Of a stretch of 64,000 nt of DNA, positions 57,656 through 64,000 are shown piece after piece; within the stretch, counting starts at the first letter, position 1, and the number at the start of each line of letters is the position of its first letter. The notes beneath the pieces were generated by a model. The model did no database searches. It saw nothing but the letters and a program-made list of their open reading frames with translations, and was not told where the DNA came from. Source of the DNA: Naumovozyma dairenensis CBS 421 (lineage: Eukaryota > Ascomycota > Saccharomycetes > Saccharomycetales > Saccharomycetaceae); contig NC_016484.1 in assembly GCF_000227115.2 (NCBI RefSeq), positions 1,074,464 through 1,138,463 of the forward strand, in the 5' to 3' direction. The translations under genes were made by a program, and so were the position numbers.

Positions 57656-60055
57656 CTACATAATGATACAATCTTTCATACCTAAACCATACATCACTTT
57701 TTCAACGTCTCGCTTCACACGGAGCCAGTCACTCCTTCGTTGCACAAATTCATAGACTTCTTCTTGAGAAAATATACCATTAAATTTACCAACGTCACAA
57801 ATCATTCTACCCAATTCTTTAGAATCTTTACCGGATATTAAATATAATTGTCCAATATTTTTCAGTGCCACAAATAATGGGACAATATTTTTTTGTTTCA
57901 GTTTATATGCCATGAATTTGTAATAATAATTCAAGTCACATATCATTGTCGCGGCACCATCGGTTGAAATCATATTTCTTTTTATATTTTTCACGACTTC
58001 ATTAAAGAATCTTTCTCCAATCTCCTGTTGATAAACATCAATAGTACCCTTGTCTGTGGCCCCATTTAGTAAAAAGGAATGGTTGTTTAGTAATTCCACA
58101 ACCTGTATGGCACATTTAGTTGGTTTGATATCCATTACTGGAGTAACTGGGTTAAAATCATCCGCAAGTTGAACGGTTTGGAAGAGAAACACTATCTCAT
58201 CCATTAATTTATTGATACCTATATTTAATCCATCTGCAACATAATCGTCAACTATATTCTCAAATGATTTTTTGCATTGAATGACATCGTTTAGGAAATC
58301 CTTATTCTTATCAAGGATTTTTTTAGCAAGCAATTCATTCTTATAAAAAATTGATATCATTTGCAGGATAATATCACCTATATTTATCAATTCTGTGAAT
58401 TGTACCAATGGCTGAACTTTTGAACTGATTTTAACATTTATCTCTATGGACTTAAGGTCATTGGGATTATACTCGGAAAGTAGAGATATTGCTTTCTCAA
58501 ATGCAGGTTTGATATGATTGATAGAAAGTTGATTTAATAAATGCTTGAATATTTCTTGACATTTTAAATTGATAGTTTTCACTAAAGTTTCAATCACCAT
58601 AAAGCGATATATATCTTCAATTTTTTCTCTAGTGAACTCAAAAATTTTATAACAAAGTGGCAAACTTATTAAATCTTTGATATTTTGAAGGTTTTTACTG
58701 ATTAAATTCAAATTATAAGCTAAATTAAGTTGTTCTTGAGTATTTTGTTGATGTATTCGGCTATTATTACTCAATTTGAATATCTTAGTAAATGATGTTA
58801 AAAAATCAATCTTATTTGTATTTGTATTATCTGAATCTTCATTTTGTAACAAATCTTCATTTTGTATTCGTATTGAATTCAATATTTCCTTGTTTTGTTC
58901 AACTTCATTGGATTCAATTTCTTGTTGATACTTCTTGAACTCTTTATTTAGAAACTCAGAGTAATAATTTGGGAATAATGTTAAATAATTTAAAATTTGG
59001 GGTTCCAGATAAACATCAAAGAATTTTTTCACAGCTATATGAAACTTGGGTCCACCGTTCATAGAATCATTCAGTTCATCACATAGCCTATTAATCACTT
59101 TAAAATATATTTGAGGGAAAAAATTAAGGAAGAGATAATTATCCTCATCAATCTCTGTGAATAGTTGATCTATTGTTCTTAAAAGTGTCTGTTGAATAAA
59201 ATTTTCGATAAATTGAAGGACTACTGGATAATGATCCTTGAATAGTGTATCAATAAGTATAACTTTATCATTTAAAAAATCTCTATAGGGAATGAAAATC
59301 AAACTATCTAAAATCGACCAATCCAATTCAGGTTTATAGCTATCGGTTCCTTCATTTTCTTTTAAAAGTTCTGACATTGAGGGAAACGGTATTTTATTAA
59401 TATCAGGGAATTCTACTTTTGAGTTGAAAAACTCAACAGCATTAGTTTCTTCATGACATAACAAAAGTATCTCCATGAAATAACCAGCTTTCTCGAAATT
59501 TTCTGTCGTATAATTTATTTCCATTTCGTGCAATATAGAGTTAATAAAGATTTCTTTAAGAATATTCAAGTTTGTCTCCACCTTCCTAAATTTACTAGAT
59601 TCACAAACGGAACATGATTTGTTATATATTCTGATGTATTTCAATATTTTTGCCTGATTTAATGGATCATCTTCGTACTGTTGTGGGAAAAAGTGAGAAT
59701 AGTTATTATTAAGTAATTTTGTCACCAACGGATTGAAAGTCCGATAGTAAATAGAGTATATTTCTTTGGCATTGCTTTCGTTAAAATATTTATATGTCCC
59801 AAAAAGATCAATGATATCGGTTTGGTTAGCTTCCTTTACTCCATCATCTTCAATTGGAGGTGGAGAATTCGGCGTTTCAGTTTTACTGAGACCCATCAGC
59901 AATAATTTATTACACCATATTTTGGAGTCGATATCATTTGATAATTGTACATCATGAACTTCCTTATTAATCTGTCGAAATGATAGATAATCATGTGTAT
60001 CCAAGTTATTAGCTATTCCATTGACAATATCTTTAACTTTTAGAAGGTTTTCCAT
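57656..60055 (-). CDS. RCY1: F-box recycling factor Rcy1
   Basis: A 799-residue protein matching Rcy1 (YJL204C, 840 residues), an F-box protein that binds Skp1 outside a classic SCF complex and is needed for endocytic recycling of Snc1 with Ypt31/32. The N-terminal F-box is at residues 5-50 (VKDIVNGIANNLDTHDYLSFRQINKEVH). A long Sec10-like exocyst-type helical region follows, and the protein ends in a CAAX prenylation box (CIIM), a known feature of Rcy1 that ties it to Golgi and endosome membranes. Presence of an intact CAAX box supports the stop at 57656. Confidence 0.94.
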   Translation of the reverse strand: MENLLKVKDIVNGIANNLDTHDYLSFRQINKEVHDVQLSNDIDSKIWCNKLLLMGLSKTETPNSPPPIEDDGVKEANQTDIIDLFGTYKYFNESNAKEIYSIYYRTFNPLVTKLLNNNYSHFFPQQYEDDPLNQAKILKYIRIYNKSCSVCESSKFRKVETNLNILKEIFINSILHEMEINYTTENFEKAGYFMEILLLCHEETNAVEFFNSKVEFPDINKIPFPSMSELLKENEGTDSYKPELDWSILDSLIFIPYRDFLNDKVILIDTLFKDHYPVVLQFIENFIQQTLLRTIDQLFTEIDEDNYLFLNFFPQIYFKVINRLCDELNDSMNGGPKFHIAVKKFFDVYLEPQILNYLTLFPNYYSEFLNKEFKKYQQEIESNEVEQNKEILNSIRIQNEDLLQNEDSDNTNTNKIDFLTSFTKIFKLSNNSRIHQQNTQEQLNLAYNLNLISKNLQNIKDLISLPLCYKIFEFTREKIEDIYRFMVIETLVKTINLKCQEIFKHLLNQLSINHIKPAFEKAISLLSEYNPNDLKSIEINVKISSKVQPLVQFTELINIGDIILQMISIFYKNELLAKKILDKNKDFLNDVIQCKKSFENIVDDYVADGLNIGINKLMDEIVFLFQTVQLADDFNPVTPVMDIKPTKCAIQVVELLNNHSFLLNGATDKGTIDVYQQEIGERFFNEVVKNIKRNMISTDGAATMICDLNYYYKFMAYKLKQKNIVPLFVALKNIGQLYLISGKDSKELGRMICDVGKFNGIFSQEEVYEFVQRRSDWLRVKRDVEKVMYGLGMKDCIIM

Positions 60056-61112
60056 TGTCCAAATCTAGGGTAGCAGGATGACGTCCCTGGTTTGATTATG
60101 GTTGGCTCGGATCGTTTGTATGGATACAACTTTTCGCAAAGTTGTCTTTGACATAAAGATGGGTTAATTGTTATATTCCTTAAATCTTAATAACGTTAAC
60201 GTTTACTTATTGAAGCCGCTGTCCGATATAATAAACTAAAAGTGTCGAAGAACTTTCATTTTCATTACTTAACAACCATATCTTAACAAAGCAAAAGATT
60301 TTATAGCCCAACATAATCGCATAAGGTAGTTGTCTAACTTTATTAGCGTTAGTTAACAATACCTGAGAAACGACATGGTACTGCATGAGCAAGTCAAACA
60401 TTGAAATCAATAAATGCAAAGAAAATAAGTTTAAAAGAGATGGCACTAACTTATCACACTTATAGTTGATTAATGATACCTATGTGATAATAACTATTAT
60501 TAACCAAGAAAATTAGGGCATATAGTCTTCATTGCTTTTATTGTAGACTGATCAAAAAATAAAACTGTGTGAAAACTATTCGAAAAGAAACAGAATAAAA
60601 ATACCTTTACCATATCTTATGGATATTAATGAACGTTCTTATTTTATCTCGTGACAGAATTTAGCGAAGAAACATTAGTTAGTGTTCGTGTTATTAGAAG
60701 AAATTGATGTAGCTTAATAGTTGATATAACATAGATTTTATAATTCGTATTTGCCAATTAAAACTTGTGGTATGCAATACCAAAAGTGTGTAATAAGATA
60801 TAGTAAAGAAAAAAATATAGGATATATGAACAGTCCTTCTACATTATACTTTAATATACAATAACCTTCGTTATAAGAAAATGCAGAGCTGCATTCTCTA
60901 AAAGGAAGGTGAGGCCTGTAATGGCAACGTTACATTTCAGTATAGATCATTTGAAAGCCTATAGCGAAGAGAGAGTCGTTCTAGAAGGATTATAACGGTT
61001 GTTGACATTTCATTTACGATATCGAGGCGAAAAAAACTATTTCCAACATATGTTTCGAATATACAAAATTATACAAAAGCCAAAAATTCCAGTATATATT
61101 CAAAAACCTTAA
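60056..61112. other. Gene-free region beside RCY1
   Basis: Over 1 kb without supported genes; normal AT-rich composition. No tRNA, LTR or complete centromere motif set (RTCACRTG plus a TTTCCGAAA-type CDEIII) was found by eye. Confidence 0.5.
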
Positions 61113-61978
61113 TCAAAGTGGGTCATCATATTTCCAATGTCCTCTGTTACATTGTGACCAGTATATTGTTTTGCCAACTTTTGCTTCGTATGTCCTCCAT
61201 GAAACGTCCCCATCTTGAGTTTTACCATCCTGTTCTTTTTGTGTATAATTTTATAGTAGTATGCCATTATATATGAGATAGATGGTGATGCATATAGAGA
61301 ATAATCACGTTTAGTTAAATTACAAGATTGTTTTCTGTATAAAGTGGCTTCATTTCCACAGTACCATTTCCAACTGTATTGAGCTTAAATAGTAAAATGG
61401 TATACCATTCTATCATTATGATTCTTTACATGAATACCTCCAATATTTTGGTCCCTTTCCACTAAAGAGTATCCAATCACAGAGCATTGTTCTAGATAGT
61501 TCGAGTTGAGGTGGTCGTCAACTATGCATCAACACAAACTTGGTCAAAATTACCGGAATCAGCACTACAAACACTGCTAAGGTTCCGTTTAGCAATAGTA
61601 ATTGCTTCGTGGGCCTGGCTTCTTGCCCTTTTAAAGATCCATTTGGTTTTCGTCAAACCTTCCAGCCAACATAAATCGTGAAGATATACATTATTAATGT
61701 TCTAGCGAGAGAAATCACTGACTCTCTACAATCCCAATTTGGTTCTTGGTCGTCTTGTTCGCAAACTCTGCATGTGTTCATTATTTCTCTAATTGCAGTA
61801 AAGAACCTTCTACAACAGAACCCCAAAAAGCAAGTTCAGTTATTTTTGGTTCTTCCGGTTTGAAATACCAATAAACTGTGTGCAAACCTAACCGAACCTC
61901 GTAATATAAGGGAAAGACGACTCGAACCAAAAATGACTACGAAACAAGTGTCGCAAAAACCGCACGTGTCAACTTCAT
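61113..61978 (-). pseudogene. Decayed gene for a probable secreted cysteine-containing protein
   Basis: No intact frame exists, but the minus strand reads in protein-like pieces that follow one another. An ATG at 61978 starts a short hydrophobic, signal-peptide-like segment, cut by an in-frame TAG at 61937-61939. The frame then stays open to a TAA at 61781-61783. The pieces after that are in other frames and end at TGA 61653-61655, TAG 61522-61524, TAA 61385-61387 and finally near 61113. This implies at least three or four frameshifts and one nonsense change. The pieces are rich in Cys, Trp and Gly, with motifs such as NTCRVCEQDD, NWDCRES, SSVCSADSGNFDQVC and YWSQCNRGHWKYDD. Family unknown to me; small secreted or surface proteins of yeasts, including defence or competition factors, can look like this. 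Runs of 40-60 codons also arise by chance in such DNA, so the call is tentative. Confidence 0.5.
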
Positions 61979-63569
61979 TTTCTTAAGGTTCTTGTACTTT
62001 TTGCAAAATTATGTTCTTCTTTACCCAGTATTTTGGCATTAATCTAAGACGTGAAAAAGTAGTTGTCAATTGTCATGTTTCTCATAGTTGAATAGTTTAT
62101 GTGTTTCGAATCAATGACACCCTGAATTCATGGTTACGACGGATGACAGAAAAAGGCGTTTCCAAGTGAAAATGTTTTCACTATATTGGAAGAGAATAAT
62201 ATTAAGAAACTATGTCTTTAATAGAAAGAACGTTTCTCAATGTCTAACTTAGTTTATATTATATTTATAAAGTAATTCAACCAGATTAGAACTACATGTC
62301 TGTAAAGTTTGTTATGTCCGTAGAAAATAATACCGAACAATAGTCGAAGAAAGAAACTACCTCTAAACTATGAAACTAAGTAGTGGTTGCCTCGGGGTTT
62401 GATATGACATCCCGTCTCGGCAGCGTAACAAATAAACATGGCTCATATAACAATCAAAATAAAAGAATCCGAATTGGAAATAAGAATTCAAAGTTAGATG
62501 AAACTTTTGATTAAGATTGAACCAGATGTTTGGGTCATTGGTAAGTTTCTTCCTGTGGAAAACAATTCGGTTAAGAATAACCGCATCTTATAGGCCACTA
62601 CACTAAGCATAAAGTAAGTTTGTTAAATGTAATTAGCATTAAGGAACTACACGATAAATACCCACATATAGCGCTTAATCCACCCTATATGAACAAATCT
62701 ATTAAAAGGTGGAGTGGCAATGCTTTCACCAATGACTTCCAACGATAAAGTGACCTAAAGGTTCTTCTTGCCTTAACGTAAACAGCATACAATAGCTTGG
62801 AAAGTTCTCTTGAAAATAACCTATACTTATTCAAAGTTGAAAATAATTGAATACATCTATCCATTTGATATCGCTACAGCAGTTGAACCTTTAATATGAT
62901 GAGATTTAATAACGAAACAGGACGGTTACAAATTGCCAAGCTGGACATTATTCGAATTTTCAACAAAACACCTACTTAATTGTGTATGGAATGTATATGC
63001 TCGTTGTAATTGTCAACTTTCCATATCACATGTATAGGGCCAAGCATTGTAGCACGTTCCTCTGCAACTTCGAATATTACAAAAATGGACCATATGAGAA
63101 AATATGATTGGTACGGTAACTATTTTTTCCGAATTGTTGGTGCTACTAAAGCTCCTCTGTAAGCAATTCAAGTTGTCTAATCTTGTGATAAGGGAACCGC
63201 TCGCTAAATGCGAGTTACATGATTACGTCATATCTACATGTGCGTTCAATATTTAGAATTGTAGATAATTCAGCGGCCAAAAACTTAAGCTTGAAACTGC
63301 CCAAAAGATCACTACAGCGGATGTTCTCAGCTAATGTTTTCTATGAGATTTATAGGCGATGAGACGTCTCCATTATAGTACTTAAGCAAGTAAGTACTAG
63401 GAATTAATTCTATGTATAAACCTGTTCTATCCTCTGAGGATGTCATTGATTACTTATTCTTAAATAAGTTCAGAAATTTACTTACGTTTATTTTTAAGGT
63501 ATGAAATAAACACATAAACATAAACAATTCTACCAGCTTATCCGTTAAAAGTGATAATATAAAAAAAAC

Positions 63570-63620
63570 CCATACTAGACACCGGGAGCCGCGCCGCGAA
63601 GCGGTGTGGGGCCCGTATGG
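63570..63620. repeat. GC-rich imperfect inverted repeat (hairpin)
   Basis: Outer arms CCATAC (63570-63575) and GTATGG (63615-63620) enclose a GC-rich core with CGCCGC-GAA-GCGGTG as inner stem-loop and the words CGGGAGCC and GGGGCCCG. It is sharply different from the AT-rich DNA around it. Its style resembles GC clusters of yeast mitochondrial DNA. Confidence 0.75.
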
Positions 63621-63854
63621 AAATCTTGGAATTTTGTGGAGATCGTGTTTTTCACCATTGTCATCCCTCGGCTGAAAATTTGAAGATCGTCGGACACTGC
63701 GCCGTTTTCTCAGGATAGACAAATGCACGAAATGTTTTAGTTTTTCGCGTCTGATTGGCCGCCATTGCTTACGTCTTTACCCGCCGAGCTACCAAAAAAA
63801 AGGCAAGATCCAAATTCTACGTACCTATGTACATACATACATACATATAAACAA

Positions 63855-63857
63855 CAA

Positions 63858-63892
<35 letters not shown>
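63855..63892. repeat. (AATA)n microsatellite
   Basis: About nine AATA units in a row, preceded by TACA repeats at 63829-63847. Confidence 0.95.
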
Positions 63893-64000
63893 GTATTTAT
63901 ATTTTTGGCACCCTCACATACATACTTTCTTGCAGCTCTCCCTCTTTAGGAACAGATATAGTACCAACAGTGATGTTAAGGTCTGGTCTGGTCTGGTGTC

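Larger units (their letters stand above)
61979..64000. other. Gene-poor region to window end
   Basis: About 2 kb with no intact gene. Stop-poor stretches appear on the minus strand around 62.9-63.2 kb, without an ATG-led frame or known motif. It contains the GC-rich hairpin (63570-63620), TACA repeats (63829-63847), an (AATA)n run (63855-63892) and TCTGG repeats at the very end (63980-63997). The last 250 bases look like the promoter of a gene beyond the window. Confidence 0.5.

Noticed and set aside
57526..57670. Minus-strand frame of about 47 codons after the RCY1 stop, Arg/Lys-rich
   Set aside because: No ATG, out of frame with RCY1, and Rcy1 already ends in its expected CAAX box. It does not resemble Nce101.
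62510..63360. Stop-poor stretches on both strands that looked like gene remnants
   Set aside because: The number of stops is not clearly below chance for this base composition, and no motif or start was recognised.
63450..63728. 92-codon minus-strand ORF running through the GC-rich hairpin
   Set aside because: Its sequence is dictated by the palindrome and AT-rich flank; no domain or conserved start seen.

Overview
The window is nuclear DNA from a budding yeast that descends from the whole-genome duplication (Saccharomycetaceae, probably a Kazachstania- or Naumovozyma-like lineage; the species cannot be fixed from this sequence). The evidence is AT-rich DNA, compact and mostly intronless genes, and a gene order that interleaves the Saccharomyces cerevisiae ohnolog tracks YDR508C-YDR532C and YCL025C-YCL051W. 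A second block matches YJL209W-YJL204C. A run of 20 N shows that this is a scaffolded draft assembly.

Layout. 1-0.9 kb: 3' end of an AGP1/GNP1-type amino acid permease. 1.2-4.2 kb: left arm of a large inverted repeat, with a small membrane-protein gene, an assembly gap and a frameshifted DUP-family gene. 4.2-11 kb: SRO9/SLF1, GFD2, two tandem dithiol-type glutaredoxin genes, EMI1 and SDH7/ACN9, a block that is inverted relative to both S. cerevisiae tracks. 11.4-27.6 kb: GLK1/EMI2, tRNA-Pro, GRH1, EUG1-like PDI, FPR2, URC2, SPS2, SPS1 and AGE1, in the S. cerevisiae chromosome IV order. 28.9-34 kb: a hAT-derived BED zinc-finger gene and the right arm of the inverted repeat, with an intact DUP-family gene, a mini-ORF and a 353-bp hAT-type MITE. 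34.5-38.8 kb: YDR524C-B-like wall protein, SNA2 and RBA50. 39.8-46.9 kb: KRE28, CAB1, APA2, QCR7 and HLR1 as an inverted block. 47.9-60.1 kb: CBP1, NUC1, LAA1 and RCY1, the chromosome X block. 60.1-64 kb: about 4 kb without an intact gene, holding a probable decayed secreted-protein gene and a GC-rich hairpin.

Most genes are housekeeping: glucose phosphorylation (GLK1), thiol redox (glutaredoxins, EUG1, FPR2), mitochondrial functions (SDH7, EMI1, QCR7, CBP1, NUC1), CoA synthesis (CAB1), traffic (GRH1, AGE1, LAA1, RCY1), sporulation (SPS1, SPS2) and RNA or transcription factors (SRO9, GFD2, RBA50, URC2).

The most unusual region is the pair of roughly 3-kb inverted arms (about 1.22-4.18 kb and 30.54-33.63 kb) around a 26-kb unique segment. 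Each arm has a DUP gene whose ends are nearly identical and whose membrane segment differs. A nested cassette, with conserved flanks but different ORFs, lies in opposite orientation in the two arms. One arm has a MITE with a perfect 8-bp target-site duplication, and the other shows the empty site. Gene identities are recognised from protein sequence and synteny from general knowledge; no database search was run.
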